Source of the DNA: Herpetosiphon aurantiacus DSM 785
Lineage (GTDB): Bacteria; Chloroflexota; Chloroflexia; Chloroflexales; Herpetosiphonaceae
Assembly: GCA_000018565.1 (NCBI GenBank)
Contig: CP000875.1
Span: forward strand, 62,001-126,000
Direction of reading: 5' to 3'
Length of the DNA stretch: 64,000 nucleotides
A program made the translations under genes and the position numbers. Each line of letters starts with the position of its first letter. The stretch's first letter is position 1. Shown here piece by piece: positions 26,237 through 36,701 of this stretch. A model generated the notes under the pieces. The model was given only the letters and a program-made list of their open reading frames with translations, ran no database searches and was not told the origin of the DNA.

Positions 26237-29098
26237 ATGCAGCAGCGACCCACGCTCGTCTTGGTTGATGGCCATGCACTGGCATTTCGCGCTTTTTTTG
26301 CGCTTCGCGACACAGGCATGTCGGTTCGCGCCACGGGCGAGCCAACCTATGCCGTGCAAGGCTTTTTATCAATTTTGCTCAACTTGTTACGTGAGCGCCA
26401 ACCAGAGTATGTGGCGGTTTCGTTTGATATTGGTCGAACCTTCCGCGATGATCTGTACCCCGATTATAAGGCTGGCCGCGCTGAAACACCCGCCGATTTC
26501 CACCCCCAACTTGAACGGATCAAGCAAATTATCAATGCTTTGAATATTCCGATCTACACTGCCGAGAACTATGAGGCCGATGATGTGATTGGGACGTTGT
26601 GTCGTCAAGCTGAGGCGCAGGGTGTCGATACCTTGATTATCACAGGCGATACCGACACCCTGCAATTGGTCAACGACTATACCAAGGTGCTGTTGGCCAA
26701 TCCTTATGGCAAGGGCAATGTTTCGCTCTACGATGAAGCTCAAGTGCGCGAACGCTACAAAGGCTTGGCTCCCAACCAACTGGCCGATTTGCGCGGCCTC
26801 AAGGGCGATACCTCCGACAACATTCCTGGGGTCAAGGGCATTGGTGAGGCTGGGGCAATCAGCATGCTCAATGAATGGGGCAGCGTCGAAAATATCTACG
26901 CCAACCTCGATAAAGTCGCCAATCGCTATCGTTCAAAGCTCGATGGCCAGCAAGAAGCCGCGCGATTTAGCACTCACTTAGCAACTATCGTTACTAACGC
27001 CCCGGTAACCTTGGATCTTGAAGCCACCAAAGTGCACGATTATGATCGTGATACGGTCTTGGCCTTGTTCAGCCAGCTTGAATTTCGCAAGTTGGTCGAT
27101 AAGCTGCCACTTTCCAGCCAAGTGAGCGCTGTCCAAGTTGTTGCCATTCCGCAAACGACCAATCCTAACCAATTAACCATGTTCGATGATGCCACGCCCC
27201 CAAGTGCTGAGCCGATCGCTCAATCTGGCGATTATCAAGCGGTGACTACCAGCGAACAATTGGCCGAATTGGTAAGAATTTTGACGGCAGCTGAACGTTT
27301 AATCTTCGATGTGGAAACCAATAGTTTGAATTTGTTCTCGCCTGTGCCCGCCAAGGTTGTCGGCATCGCCCTGACCCATACTGCTGGCTGCGGTTGGTAT
27401 ATTCCATTGGGCCATCGCAGCGGCCAGCAATTGCCGATAGCCGAAGTTGTCGCGGCACTGCAACCATTGTTTAGCGACCCACAAAAAGCTGTGGTAGCGC
27501 ATAATGGCAAGTTTGATATGAGCGCCTTGAGCTTGATTGGGCTTGATGTGCCCCATTTGAGTTTCGATACGGCCATCGCCGCCGCCTTGTTGGGCAAACG
27601 CCAGAGCCTCAAAGATTTGGCCTTTGCCGAATTACGCGATGCCGATGATCGCCCAATTGAGATGACCCGGATCGAAACACTGATCGGTACTGGCAAAAAG
27701 CAAATCACCATGGATCAGGTGGCGATTGAACAAGTAACGCCTTATGCAAGCGCCGATGTTGATATGACGGCGCGTTTATTGGCGCTATTCATGCCGCAAC
27801 TTGGGGCAATTCCGGCGGTACGCGAGGTGTTTGAGCAAATCGAAATGCCGCTTAGCCCTGTGTTGATGCGCATGGAAGCCTGTGGCATTGGGCTTGATCG
27901 GGCGCAATTGGTGCAACAAGGTCAAGTGTTAGGTCAAAGTTTACGCGAAATCGAGCAACATATTGCCGATTTTGTCGGCGAACCACTCAACATTAATTCG
28001 CGCTTCGATTTAAATGATCTGTTGTTTATTCGCTTGAAGTTGCCAACCGCCAATCTCAAGCGTTTGGCTGGTACAACTCGCAGTGGCGGCGCGGTTTACT
28101 CAGTTAACGCTGAAACCTTGGAAGATTTACAAACTCACGATCAAAGCGGGATTGTAGCCATGATTTTGCGCTATCGCCGTTTGTCGAAGCTCAAATCGAC
28201 CTATGTTGATGCCTTGATTGAGTTGATCAACCAGCAAACAGGCCGCGTGCATACCCAATATCGCCAAATTGGCGCGGAAACTGGGCGGCTTAGCTCCGAC
28301 TCACCCAACTTGCAAAATATTCCGGTGCGCAGCGAGGAAGGCCGCGAAATTCGACGGGCTTTTGTTGCGCGGCCAGGCCATGTACTGATGACCGCCGACT
28401 ATTCACAGATTGAACTACGAGTCTTGGCTCATATCACCGCCGATCCAGCCTTAGTCGAAGTGTTTAAAACTGGCCAAGATATTCACGCAGCCACCGCTGC
28501 CCGTTTGTTTGATATTCCCATGGATGAAGTCAGCAAAAATCAGCGGCGGATCGCCAAAATGACGGTCTTTGGTATTATTTACGGCATTAGCAGCTTTGGC
28601 TTGGCCGCTCGCACGGCGCTTTCACGCACCGAAGCCCAACAAATGATCAACGGCTTGTTTGCTCAATACCCAGGCCTGAAGAGCTATATCGAACGAACAT
28701 TGGAGCGAGTTAAGGCAGTTGGCTATGTTGAAACCTTGTTTGGCCGCCGCCGCTACTTCCGCGAATTGCAAGACGGTGGCGTAACTGGGCCTCGCCGTAG
28801 CGCCTTTGAGCGTGAAGCGACCAACGCTGGGATTCAAGGCACAGCCGCCGATTTGATCAAGTTGGCCATGATTCGGCTGGAACAAGCATTAATTGCTGGC
28901 GGCTATCAGGCCAAAATGCTGCTGCAAGTGCATGACGAATTGGTTTTGGAAGTGCCTGAGGATGAGCGTGATGCCGTAGCCCAATTAGTTTGTGATACGA
29001 TGACCCAAGTCTATCCCGATTTGGCCGTGCCATTGGAAGTAAACGTTGAAACTGGGCTGAATTGGGATCAGCTTCAGCGCTGGCATGCCCCAGCCTAG
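26237..29098 (+). CDS. polA: DNA polymerase I
   Basis: This 953-residue protein performs gap filling and primer removal in replication and repair. Domains are an N-terminal 5'-3' exonuclease (LVDGHALAFRAFFA to about 300), a 3'-5' exonuclease (about 360-560) and family A polymerase (to the end). The proofreading motifs look intact: DVETNS, AHNGKFD and YASADVD. Polymerase motif A is DYSQIELRVLAH, the O-helix is RRIAKMTVFGIIYG and motif C is VHDELVLE. AGGAGG 11 bases before ATG 26237 supports this start over an ATG at 26153 inside the SOS-box region. It is followed after 18 bases by a sensor kinase gene. Confidence 0.97.
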   Translation: MQQRPTLVLVDGHALAFRAFFALRDTGMSVRATGEPTYAVQGFLSILLNLLRERQPEYVAVSFDIGRTFRDDLYPDYKAGRAETPADFHPQLERIKQIINALNIPIYTAENYEADDVIGTLCRQAEAQGVDTLIITGDTDTLQLVNDYTKVLLANPYGKGNVSLYDEAQVRERYKGLAPNQLADLRGLKGDTSDNIPGVKGIGEAGAISMLNEWGSVENIYANLDKVANRYRSKLDGQQEAARFSTHLATIVTNAPVTLDLEATKVHDYDRDTVLALFSQLEFRKLVDKLPLSSQVSAVQVVAIPQTTNPNQLTMFDDATPPSAEPIAQSGDYQAVTTSEQLAELVRILTAAERLIFDVETNSLNLFSPVPAKVVGIALTHTAGCGWYIPLGHRSGQQLPIAEVVAALQPLFSDPQKAVVAHNGKFDMSALSLIGLDVPHLSFDTAIAAALLGKRQSLKDLAFAELRDADDRPIEMTRIETLIGTGKKQITMDQVAIEQVTPYASADVDMTARLLALFMPQLGAIPAVREVFEQIEMPLSPVLMRMEACGIGLDRAQLVQQGQVLGQSLREIEQHIADFVGEPLNINSRFDLNDLLFIRLKLPTANLKRLAGTTRSGGAVYSVNAETLEDLQTHDQSGIVAMILRYRRLSKLKSTYVDALIELINQQTGRVHTQYRQIGAETGRLSSDSPNLQNIPVRSEEGREIRRAFVARPGHVLMTADYSQIELRVLAHITADPALVEVFKTGQDIHAATAARLFDIPMDEVSKNQRRIAKMTVFGIIYGISSFGLAARTALSRTEAQQMINGLFAQYPGLKSYIERTLERVKAVGYVETLFGRRRYFRELQDGGVTGPRRSAFEREATNAGIQGTAADLIKLAMIRLEQALIAGGYQAKMLLQVHDELVLEVPEDERDAVAQLVCDTMTQVYPDLAVPLEVNVETGLNWDQLQRWHAPA

Positions 29099-29116
29099 TA
29101 ATTTTAGGAACTCTGC

Positions 29117-31225
29117 ATGACCGAAATGCACGAATTTAGTCAACAGCCGTTAGTCTTGATCGTCGATGATCAATCTTCAAATCGTTCAATTGTGCGGCGT
29201 TATGTTGAAGCGGCGGGTTATCTCGCCGCTGAGGCTGAGCATGGCGTGGCGGCGTTGGATTTTGTGCGTCAAACGCCGCCAGATGCGATCTTGCTCGATA
29301 TTTTTATGCCTGGCATTGATGGAATTGAAGTGCTGAAGACGATTCGTGCCCAGCGCGATCATCATTATATTCCGATTATTGTGGTGACTGCCGCAGCAGA
29401 ATTGGCGGTGCGCCAACAAGCTTATTTTGAGGGAGCCGATGATTTTCTGCTCAAGCCGGTCGATTCGGCGACGCTTCGCGCCCGTTTGCGGGCGGCAATT
29501 CGTTTGAAACATGTGCTTTCGCGGGTTGAGGCCGAGCGCGAACGTTTTGCCCTGATCGCCGATATTACCCGCGATATCACCCAGATTGAGTCGATTTCGG
29601 GCATGCTGGCACATGTGGTCGATGTGAGCACCAAAGCTTTACAGGCCGACCATGGCAATTTGTTTTTGTTGCATGATGTAGCCGATGTTGAAATTCTCAC
29701 AACCGACGATGGCGTTTCGCACAATCTTGATCGAGTAAAACGGGTGGTCAAAGAGGGTGCGGCAGGCTATGCCTTGCGCAGTCGCGAAACCGTGCGGATC
29801 ACCGATGTCCATGAAGATGTGCGTTGGTTGCAGCTTGATCAATCGGCGGCCAGCGTGCGTTCAGCCTTGATTGTGCCAATTGGCGATGCCAGTGGGCCGT
29901 TGGGTGTTTTAGCGGTGTATCATAGCGTGGTTGACCATTTCAGCGCCGATGATCAAGCCTTGCTCGAATTGATTGCCCACCAAATTATTGGGCCAATTCG
30001 CCAAGCCCAAATGCGCGAACAATTGGCGCGTCAAACCCGCCAGTTGCAATTGGTCAATAATCTAGCCCAATCGCTCAGCGCCAATTTGGATCTCGATTCG
30101 CTCTATCGCAGTATTGAGCAAGAGTTGCAACAAATTATGGGGCCAGTTGCAATTGCATGGTATTCATATCGCAATGCAATTATTGATTTGGCCTATACCT
30201 CACAGCAACATGCCTTCTGTATGCCCAACGATCAGCAAAGCCTGCATTTGCTGACCGAACTTGGCACGATTACGCGGGTCTATTCGTGTGTTTTAGGCAC
30301 TGATACCTTAGTGCCAATTACCCAGCAATTGCTCGATGCAGGTTATCAAGGCTGTGCCGCAGTGCCATTGTTGCATCAAGCTCGCCTATTGGGTGTGTTG
30401 ATTATTGCAATCAAGCATCGTCAAATTACCAATGAAGAAGTAGCCTTGCTTGAAATGGCCCGACCGCATTTTGCCGTAGCATTGGCCAATGCCCAAACTG
30501 TGGCCGACCAAGCAGCCCGCCAAACCGAGCAGGCCGAATTGGGCTATTTGCGCAATATGGCCCAACTAGCTGGCCAAATGGCTCATCACTTCAATAATTT
30601 ATTGGCGGTGATTTTGGGCAATACCCAATTGGCCGAGCTTGATGCGATTGACGAAGGCCAGCGTGAATTATTGGCCGAGGTGGTCAAACATGTGCGTGGC
30701 GGCAAAGAGATGGTTCAGCGGATTCATCTGCTCAAAGGCGCTAGCCGGATTAGTCCTGCGCCATTTCCGATTGATCTCAGTGATGCCTTGCCCAGCCTAA
30801 TCGATCAAGCCTTGCAAATTCATCGTTCGGTTGAGCACTTGCAGCTTGAAATTCAGCCGAATTTGCATATTTTATTGCAAGAGCGCGAATTGCTGACCCT
30901 CTGCACCGAACTGCTCAATAATGCCTTGGAATCTGGCTCAAGCCATGCGGGGATTGTGATCAAGGCTTATCAAACTGAGCATGCGACGGTTTTGGCGTTT
31001 CGTGATGCTGGACGTGGTATCCCAGTCGAAGCCTTGGGCGATATTTGGCAACCTTTCTGGACAACCCATGGTCCACAGCGTTTGGGCTTAGGCTTGCCAA
31101 TTTGCGCTGCCGTGATGTGGCGGGCATCTGGCTCGATCAGCTTAATTCCGAATGACCCTGAGCCAGGCATCACCGCGTTGTTGCAATTTCCCTTATTGCC
31201 CAACGAAGCAGCAAATTCGGCCTAG
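29117..31225 (+). CDS. Response-regulator receiver, GAF and histidine kinase hybrid
   Basis: This 702-residue soluble protein starts with an intact receiver domain (VDDQ, phospho-acceptor D61 in LLDIFMPG, K in FLLKPVDS). Two GAF-like domains follow (about 150-300 and 320-465), then a kinase core with the His in MAHHFNNLLAVILGN, the N box (ELLNNALESG), G1 (FRDAGRGIP) and G2 (LGLGLPICAAV). Receiver-first hybrids often relay signals from another kinase. It begins 18 bases after polA, so read-through transcription from polA is possible, but no functional link to repair is implied. Downstream a new promoter starts the next cluster. Confidence 0.87.
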   Translation: MTEMHEFSQQPLVLIVDDQSSNRSIVRRYVEAAGYLAAEAEHGVAALDFVRQTPPDAILLDIFMPGIDGIEVLKTIRAQRDHHYIPIIVVTAAAELAVRQQAYFEGADDFLLKPVDSATLRARLRAAIRLKHVLSRVEAERERFALIADITRDITQIESISGMLAHVVDVSTKALQADHGNLFLLHDVADVEILTTDDGVSHNLDRVKRVVKEGAAGYALRSRETVRITDVHEDVRWLQLDQSAASVRSALIVPIGDASGPLGVLAVYHSVVDHFSADDQALLELIAHQIIGPIRQAQMREQLARQTRQLQLVNNLAQSLSANLDLDSLYRSIEQELQQIMGPVAIAWYSYRNAIIDLAYTSQQHAFCMPNDQQSLHLLTELGTITRVYSCVLGTDTLVPITQQLLDAGYQGCAAVPLLHQARLLGVLIIAIKHRQITNEEVALLEMARPHFAVALANAQTVADQAARQTEQAELGYLRNMAQLAGQMAHHFNNLLAVILGNTQLAELDAIDEGQRELLAEVVKHVRGGKEMVQRIHLLKGASRISPAPFPIDLSDALPSLIDQALQIHRSVEHLQLEIQPNLHILLQERELLTLCTELLNNALESGSSHAGIVIKAYQTEHATVLAFRDAGRGIPVEALGDIWQPFWTTHGPQRLGLGLPICAAVMWRASGSISLIPNDPEPGITALLQFPLLPNEAANSA

Positions 31226-31266
31226 CTTAGCATAATTTTCCTCTATCAGAACCTTGAGGGCTGCGG

Positions 31267-31272
31267 TATAAT
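31267..31272 (+). promoter_or_regulatory. Possible -10 element for the DUF4129-MoxR-DUF58 cluster
   Basis: TATAAT occurs 56 bases before the first gene, in the same GCGGTATAAT context as the uvrC -10. No good -35 is seen. A 7 bp hairpin (AGCGGCG/CGCCGCT, 31277-31300) would lie at the 5' end of the transcript. Confidence 0.45.
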
Positions 31273-31327
31273 AGATAGCGGCGGTGGCATTCACGCCGCT
31301 TCAAAGGTGTTTAAGTAGAGGGTTTTT

Positions 31328-32242
31328 GTGCAGCAGTCTCCATCATCAACACCCACACCCATGACATTTTTTAACTTAATCCGTGAAGCAATCAACCTGC
31401 TTCGGCGCTATTCAGGCTTGTTTATGGGCTTGGCGGCGCTCCAAGTTGGGCCATTTTTGATTGGTAGTTTGTGGTTGCAAGCCAATGGCATTCAAGCACG
31501 GGCGACGGCCCAACTCAATGTGATTATGGCCGAAATGCAACGGCGGATTGATAATGGCCAAACTGGCGATGGCATGTGGGTATTGGATTATCCACGCGCC
31601 GATATTGCGCCCTACTTGTTGGCATTATTTGGCTTTGGCTTTATTTCGATTTTTATCATGCGCAATTTAGCCATGGCGGCAAGTGTGATTGCAGTTGGTG
31701 ATCACTATCGCCAAGCTACACCGCGCTGGGCAAGCGTGGTTTTGAGCAGTTTACGCCGTCTGCCCGCGCTGATTGCTTGGGGTTGTATTTGCGTTTTGGG
31801 CTTAGTTATCGCCCTATTTTTTGCGATTGTGCCAATTTTAGGCACAATTTTAGCCCTAGGCTTGCTTTGGTTTTTTGGGGTGCGTTTGAGCCTTGTGCCG
31901 CAAATTATTGTGGCCGAACAGGTGAACGTATTTCGGGCAATCCATCACTCGTGGATTTTGACCCGTGGCGCATTTGGTCGGATCACCAATATTTGGATTA
32001 CGCTGGTGGTCCTTTTAGCAGTGCTGGCAAGCTATATCACAACCATCATCAGCGCGATTGCCATGGCCTTGTTTGGCGAAACCAGCGCTTTGACGATTGC
32101 CATGACTGAGGGCTTTTCAACCGTTACCTCAATTATGATTCTGCCGATGGCCTATATTGGCTTTACCTTGCTCTATTACGATCAATTGCGACTGGCCTAT
32201 AGCGGCATTCCCACGAACCCAAGCATTACTGCTCAGCAGTAA
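31328..32242 (+). CDS. Multi-pass membrane protein of unknown function
   Basis: This 304-residue protein has about six hydrophobic segments (LFMGLAALQVGPFLIGSLWL, LLALFGFGFISIFIM, LGLVIALFFAIVPILGTILALGLLWF and others). The layout resembles the membrane domain family related to glycerophosphodiester phosphodiesterase membrane parts, but no catalytic domain is present. The start is GTG 31328, with GTAGAGG about 7 bases upstream. It heads a run of five genes in the same direction (DUF4129, DUF4350, MoxR, DUF58), the last of which overlaps its neighbour. A role in membrane integrity or wall-related machinery is a guess. Confidence 0.65.
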   Translation: MQQSPSSTPTPMTFFNLIREAINLLRRYSGLFMGLAALQVGPFLIGSLWLQANGIQARATAQLNVIMAEMQRRIDNGQTGDGMWVLDYPRADIAPYLLALFGFGFISIFIMRNLAMAASVIAVGDHYRQATPRWASVVLSSLRRLPALIAWGCICVLGLVIALFFAIVPILGTILALGLLWFFGVRLSLVPQIIVAEQVNVFRAIHHSWILTRGAFGRITNIWITLVVLLAVLASYITTIISAIAMALFGETSALTIAMTEGFSTVTSIMILPMAYIGFTLLYYDQLRLAYSGIPTNPSITAQQ

Positions 32243-32264
32243 CTAGCCTACTTGAGAGGTTGAG

Positions 32265-33170
32265 ATGGATCGAATTTGGCGAATTACTGCTTGTTTGCTG
32301 CTCTTTGGTTGGTTGTTGGCCCAGCCATTAACGGCTATGGCCCAAGCCAGCGAGGTCAGCGTCAGCGAATATACCCAACTGCTACGCGAAGCCTTTACGG
32401 CAGCTCAACGTAACGATGAAATAGGCCTGCGCGAGGTCAGCGACAAAATCATTGCGCTTAAACAGCTACGAACTGCTGATAATCAAACGCTGGCAGTTAA
32501 TCATCAATGGCTCAAAGATAGCCTTGCGAGTAATACTCCCAATTTGCTGCTGATTCGTGAACGCTTGGCGGCTATGCTCGAAGCCCTGACTGCTGGCCGT
32601 GAAACCGGCCCCCAAGATCTCGAAACCTTGAAGGTTATTCTCAACAATCCACCGTTTGATGCGTTAAATCCCGAACGGAATCAATCAAGGCCAGATTTTG
32701 ATTTTGGCTTTCTAAGCTGGTTGTTTAACGATGGTTTAACTGGCTGCTTTACGATTATTGCACTGGTCTTTGTTGTGGGCCTGCTCGGCTATATTGTCTC
32801 GACGGTGCGCCGCAATAGTGTGAGCGTGGCCCGCCGCAAAGCTCCCGCTGAGGAGCAAAAACTAACCAGTGTCCAAGCAATCGAACGTGCCGATAAAGTC
32901 GCCGCCGAAGAGGGCGATTTTCGCGATGCTGTGCGTTATTTGTACCTTTCAACCTTGTTATGGCTCGAAGAGCGTGGCCTCTTGCGCTATGATCGAACCT
33001 TGACCAACCGTGAGGTATTGGCGGCGGTTCCCAGTAACTCGCCCTTGCATCAACGCTTAGCTCCGGTTGTTCAAACCTTTGATCGGGTCTGGTATGGGAT
33101 TGCCGAAGTCGATCAAGGCACGTTTGATCAATACCGCCAACAAGTGACAACCCTGCGCGAGGTACGCTAA
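32265..33170 (+). CDS. DUF4129 domain membrane protein
   Basis: This 301-residue protein has a signal peptide (LLLFGWLLAQPLTAMAQA), an external helical region, a membrane helix (FTIIALVFVVGLLGYIVSTV) and a C-terminal DUF4129 domain (AVRYLYLSTLLWLEERGLL, RTLTNREVL). The domain often accompanies MoxR/DUF58 and transglutaminase-like genes. Here it follows the membrane gene by 22 bases and is followed by the DUF4350 gene after one base, consistent with an operon. TTGAGAGGTTGAG precedes the ATG. The function is unknown. Confidence 0.82.
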   Translation: MDRIWRITACLLLFGWLLAQPLTAMAQASEVSVSEYTQLLREAFTAAQRNDEIGLREVSDKIIALKQLRTADNQTLAVNHQWLKDSLASNTPNLLLIRERLAAMLEALTAGRETGPQDLETLKVILNNPPFDALNPERNQSRPDFDFGFLSWLFNDGLTGCFTIIALVFVVGLLGYIVSTVRRNSVSVARRKAPAEEQKLTSVQAIERADKVAAEEGDFRDAVRYLYLSTLLWLEERGLLRYDRTLTNREVLAAVPSNSPLHQRLAPVVQTFDRVWYGIAEVDQGTFDQYRQQVTTLREVR

Positions 33171-33171
33171 G

Positions 33172-34338
33172 ATGAATAGTAAAGTGAAATTTTTCGCGAT
33201 TTTCATTGGCATCGTCGCGTTGTCATTTTTCTTATTTCGCTCCTGCGATCCTCAAGCGCGTAACCTGCGGCCTGGCTCGATGTACAACCAAGGTGGCGAC
33301 GGAACTGCCGCTTTGCAGCTTTGGCTGAGCAAAATTGGCTATCAAACTGAGTCATTTGAATATCGCGATTTCGATGAGCTTGACCAAACAATCGATACTT
33401 TGCTTGTAATCAAGCCAAGCGATACTAATAATTGGCGCAAGGAAGAAATTGATGCGGTTTTAGCGTGGGTTGAAGATACCGGCGGCACGCTGATTGTCGC
33501 TGATGATCAACAAAATGGCCTTTTGACCCGCTTGGATCTGACGGTCACCCGCATCGAAGCCTTGGAAATGGTCAGCACCAGTGATACCAGTCATGCTTTG
33601 GTGAACCCGATAGTAAACGGTTTGCAAGGCTATCAAACAATTAGCTATTTTGAGCGAGTGAGACCCAATAGCCAAGTGATTGTTGGTAGCGAAGCACAGC
33701 CGACGACGCTTGGCATTAGTCGTGGCCGTGGGATGATCTATGCTTCAACCAATATTTGGCTCTTTACCAATGCTGGTTTGTTTTATGAAAGCAATGCCAA
33801 AATTATCCTTAATATGGTTAATCGGATGCCCGCAGGCAGTGTAATTGCCTTTGATGAGGTACATCATGGCCGTGCCTTACCACCCAAAGCCGCTCCTGTG
33901 CCAGCCCAACCCTATTCGCCTTTGGTTGCGGCGATGGTCTATAGCGCAATGGTTGTGGGCTTATGGGCCTTGCTTTCTGGTCGCCGTTTTGGTCAGATTG
34001 TGCCCAGCAGAATCGATTTGATGCGACGGAATAGCAGCGAATATGTCCAATCGATGGCCAATTTGTTTCAGCGCGGTCGTCAAGCCGAACATATGCAAGC
34101 CCACTATAAAACCTATCTCAAACGCCGAGTTGCTAAGCCCTATGGGATTAACCCCAAGCTTGATGACCAGAGCTTTTTAAGTGAAGTTCAGCGGTATTCC
34201 GATACAATCGATCGTAATCACTTAGCTCATTTGCTCAACCATTTAAGCCAGCCCAACCCCAGCGAGGCGACGATCTTGGCCCTGGTCAACGATATCGATC
34301 GCTTTATCAACCTATGGGAACAACAGGGTCGGGCCTAA
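33172..34338 (+). CDS. DUF4350 domain protein
   Basis: This 388-residue protein has an N-terminal membrane anchor ([16 protein letters not shown]), then a DUF4350/GldG-like domain ([35 protein letters not shown]), a second helix at about 255-275 ([20 protein letters not shown]) and a cytoplasmic tail. DUF4350 resembles the ligand-binding part of ABC-associated GldG-type proteins and is commonly found with MoxR and DUF58. It starts one base after the DUF4129 stop. The next gene has its own GGAGGA site 65 bases on. Confidence 0.8.
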   Translation: MNSKVKFFAIFIGIVALSFFLFRSCDPQARNLRPGSMYNQGGDGTAALQLWLSKIGYQTESFEYRDFDELDQTIDTLLVIKPSDTNNWRKEEIDAVLAWVEDTGGTLIVADDQQNGLLTRLDLTVTRIEALEMVSTSDTSHALVNPIVNGLQGYQTISYFERVRPNSQVIVGSEAQPTTLGISRGRGMIYASTNIWLFTNAGLFYESNAKIILNMVNRMPAGSVIAFDEVHHGRALPPKAAPVPAQPYSPLVAAMVYSAMVVGLWALLSGRRFGQIVPSRIDLMRRNSSEYVQSMANLFQRGRQAEHMQAHYKTYLKRRVAKPYGINPKLDDQSFLSEVQRYSDTIDRNHLAHLLNHLSQPNPSEATILALVNDIDRFINLWEQQGRA

Positions 34339-34403
34339 ACCCGCGCTTTTTGCCTTTGCTACGGGCATCGTGCGGTGCTCGTGAGAATGATATTGGAGGA
34401 TCA

Positions 34404-35351
34404 ATGCTCGTCAAACAACTTGCCGATTATATGCGCCAAGAGGCCGCTAAAGTTATTGTTGGTCAAGAAGATACCTGGACACAATTGGTGGTTGCGCTGC
34501 TAAGTGGCGGCCACGTGTTGCTCGAAGGTGTGCCTGGTACAGCCAAAACCTTGATGGCCAAAACCTTGGCCCATTTGGTGCAGGCCGAGTTTAAGCGGGT
34601 GCAATTTACCCCCGACTTGATGCCCTCGGATGTGATGGGTACCAGCGTCTATGAGATGCAAACCAGCCAATTTCGGCTACGCAAAGGCCCAATCTTCACC
34701 CAAATTTTGCTGGGCGATGAAATTAACCGCGCTCCAGCCAAAACCCAAGCAGCCTTGCTCGAAGCCATGGAAGAACAACAGGTGACGATCGATGGCGATA
34801 CGATGCCCTTGCCACAGCCATTTTTTGTGATTGCCACCCAAAATCCCATGGAATACGAAGGCACCTATCCGCTGCCCGAAGCGCAACTCGACCGCTTTTT
34901 GTTCAAAGTTTTGGTTGGCTATAGCCCACCTGAAATTGAGTTTGAAGTATTACGGCGCTATAACCAAGGCTTCAGTGCTCGCAACCTGAGCACCGCCAAT
35001 TTGCAGCCAACCGTCACGCCCGAAACGATTATGCGTTGCCGCGAGGAAATTGGCCGCCTACGCGTCGAAGATGGCGTGATTAACTATATCAATGCGATTG
35101 CCCAAGAATCACGACGCTCGCCGGATTTGGTGTTAGGTGGCTCACCACGGGCCTCGATTGCCCTGTTACTGACCGCCAAAACCTTTGCGGCAATGCAAGG
35201 ACGCGAGTATGTCGTGCCCGATGATGTTAAATTCTTGGCGCGGCCAGTTTATCGCCATCGGATTATTTTGAAACCAGAGGCTGAGATTGAAGGTTTGACC
35301 CCAGATACCGCGATGACCCGGATTTTGGGGCGTATTGAGGTTCCTCGCTGA
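34404..35351 (+). CDS. MoxR family AAA+ ATPase
   Basis: This 315-residue AAA+ ATPase has Walker [11 protein letters not shown], Walker [13 protein letters not shown], and the sensor I segment [26 protein letters not shown], as in the MoxR branch. These ATPases work with VWA proteins to insert cofactors or remodel complexes. It lies 65 bases after the DUF4350 gene and overlaps the DUF58 gene by one base (TGATG). GGAGGA supports ATG 34404. DUF58 is likely its VWA-type partner. This cluster differs from the CoxE-like VWA gene at 267-1649, which has no neighbouring MoxR. Confidence 0.9.
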   Translation: MLVKQLADYMRQEAAKVIVGQEDTWTQLVVALLSGGHVLLEGVPGTAKTLMAKTLAHLVQAEFKRVQFTPDLMPSDVMGTSVYEMQTSQFRLRKGPIFTQILLGDEINRAPAKTQAALLEAMEEQQVTIDGDTMPLPQPFFVIATQNPMEYEGTYPLPEAQLDRFLFKVLVGYSPPEIEFEVLRRYNQGFSARNLSTANLQPTVTPETIMRCREEIGRLRVEDGVINYINAIAQESRRSPDLVLGGSPRASIALLLTAKTFAAMQGREYVVPDDVKFLARPVYRHRIILKPEAEIEGLTPDTAMTRILGRIEVPR

Positions 35352-36661
35352 TGATTCCATCGCGCCGTTTATTAGCACTTTTGCTAGCAGGCTTGGTTCC
35401 GGTGATCATCGGAGCAGCAACCCCCAGTTTGCGCTGGACAATCTGGGTTTATGTATTGTTGCTGATTGGCTTTGTGGCGCTTGATTGGTTTATGACTCCC
35501 AAGCCTAAATTGTTGGAAGTAGCGCGGATCAACGAGCCAAAACTTTCAATTGGCGAACAAAACCTGATCACGCTGGCAGTGCATAATCAAAGCCCGCGCA
35601 CGCTCGAAATTCAAATTCGTGATGAGTTTCCGGTGGAGTTTCCCAGCGATACGCTGATTCTTAAAACCAAGGTCGAGCCAGATACGGTGCAAGAGGTTAA
35701 CTACCATGTACGGCCCTTGCGGCGTGGTGATTATCGCTTTGGCAATATCAATTTGCGCTATACCAGCACCTTTGGTACGTTCTTGCGCCAAACCAAAATC
35801 GCCTTCGACGAATTGGTCAAGGTTTATCCCAATGTGCTTGATGTGCGCAAATACGATATGTTGGCGCGGAAGGGCATGCTGTTTGAGTTGGGGTTGCGCA
35901 CCGCCCGCGTGTTTGGCTCAGGTACCGAGTTTGAGCGCTTGCGTGAATATACGCCCGATGATGAGTTTCGCTCGATTAACTGGAAGGCCAGCGCTCGCCG
36001 TAACAAGCTGATTGCTGCCGAATATGAGACCGAGCGTTCGCAGTATGTAGTGTCGGTGATCGACACTGGGCGTTTGATGCGCCCAACAATCAACGATATC
36101 GCCAAGCTGGATTATGCGATCAATGCCTCGTTAATGCTGGGGTATGTGGCGATGCTCAAAGGCGATCACATCGGCATGCTTTCGTTTGCCGACCATGTTG
36201 GGCGTTTTTTGCAGCCGCGCCGTGGTAAAGCCCAGTTTTATCAAATGTTGGAGATGTTGTATAACTTGCCATCGCAGCCCGTCGAGGCCGATTATGGCCG
36301 CGCGATCTCCTACTTGGGCTTGAAGAATAAGCGCCGTTCGTTAATTGTGATTTTTACCGACCTCAGCACCATGGATACCGCCAAGCCGCTGATTCAGCAT
36401 ATGGCACGCTTGGCCAAAACCCACCTCGCCTTGTGTGTGGTGATGAGCGACCCCAACTTAGTCGGCTATGCTGGCAAAGCGGCCTATAGTTCCACCGATG
36501 TGTATGAACGCGCCGTGGCCGAGATGGTGCTTGATGAACGGCGGGTAGTGCTCGACACGCTGAATCAAGCTGGCGTACATACGATCGACGTGCCAGCCAA
36601 CAAACTAACGGTTTCGGTGATTAATAAATATCTGGAGTTCAAAGGGCGAGGGCTTATTTAA
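35351..36661 (+). CDS. DUF58 domain protein (VWA-like)
   Basis: This 436-residue protein has two N-terminal membrane segments (LLALLLAGLVPVIIGAATP, VYVLLLIGFVALDWF), a beta-rich middle, and the DUF58 motif LREYTPDDEFRSINWKASARRN. A VWA-like fold follows (VVSVIDTGRLM and IVIFTDLSTM). It partners MoxR in many bacteria. It overlaps the moxR stop by one base, showing coupling. The D-x-G-R form in VSVIDTGR is a degenerate metal site. A 9 bp hairpin follows at 36669-36692. Confidence 0.88.
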   Translation: MIPSRRLLALLLAGLVPVIIGAATPSLRWTIWVYVLLLIGFVALDWFMTPKPKLLEVARINEPKLSIGEQNLITLAVHNQSPRTLEIQIRDEFPVEFPSDTLILKTKVEPDTVQEVNYHVRPLRRGDYRFGNINLRYTSTFGTFLRQTKIAFDELVKVYPNVLDVRKYDMLARKGMLFELGLRTARVFGSGTEFERLREYTPDDEFRSINWKASARRNKLIAAEYETERSQYVVSVIDTGRLMRPTINDIAKLDYAINASLMLGYVAMLKGDHIGMLSFADHVGRFLQPRRGKAQFYQMLEMLYNLPSQPVEADYGRAISYLGLKNKRRSLIVIFTDLSTMDTAKPLIQHMARLAKTHLALCVVMSDPNLVGYAGKAAYSSTDVYERAVAEMVLDERRVVLDTLNQAGVHTIDVPANKLTVSVINKYLEFKGRGLI

Positions 36662-36668
36662 CCGCCAA

Positions 36669-36692
36669 TCACGGGGCTACTCTGCCCCGTGA
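36669..36692. terminator. Hairpin shared by converging genes
   Basis: TCACGGGGC and GCCCCGTGA form a perfect 9 bp stem with a 6-base loop. It lies 8 bases past the DUF58 stop and 10 bases past the stop of the small minus-strand gene, so it could serve both. No strong T-run is present. Confidence 0.55.
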
Positions 36693-36701
36693 CGGCGTGG
36701 T

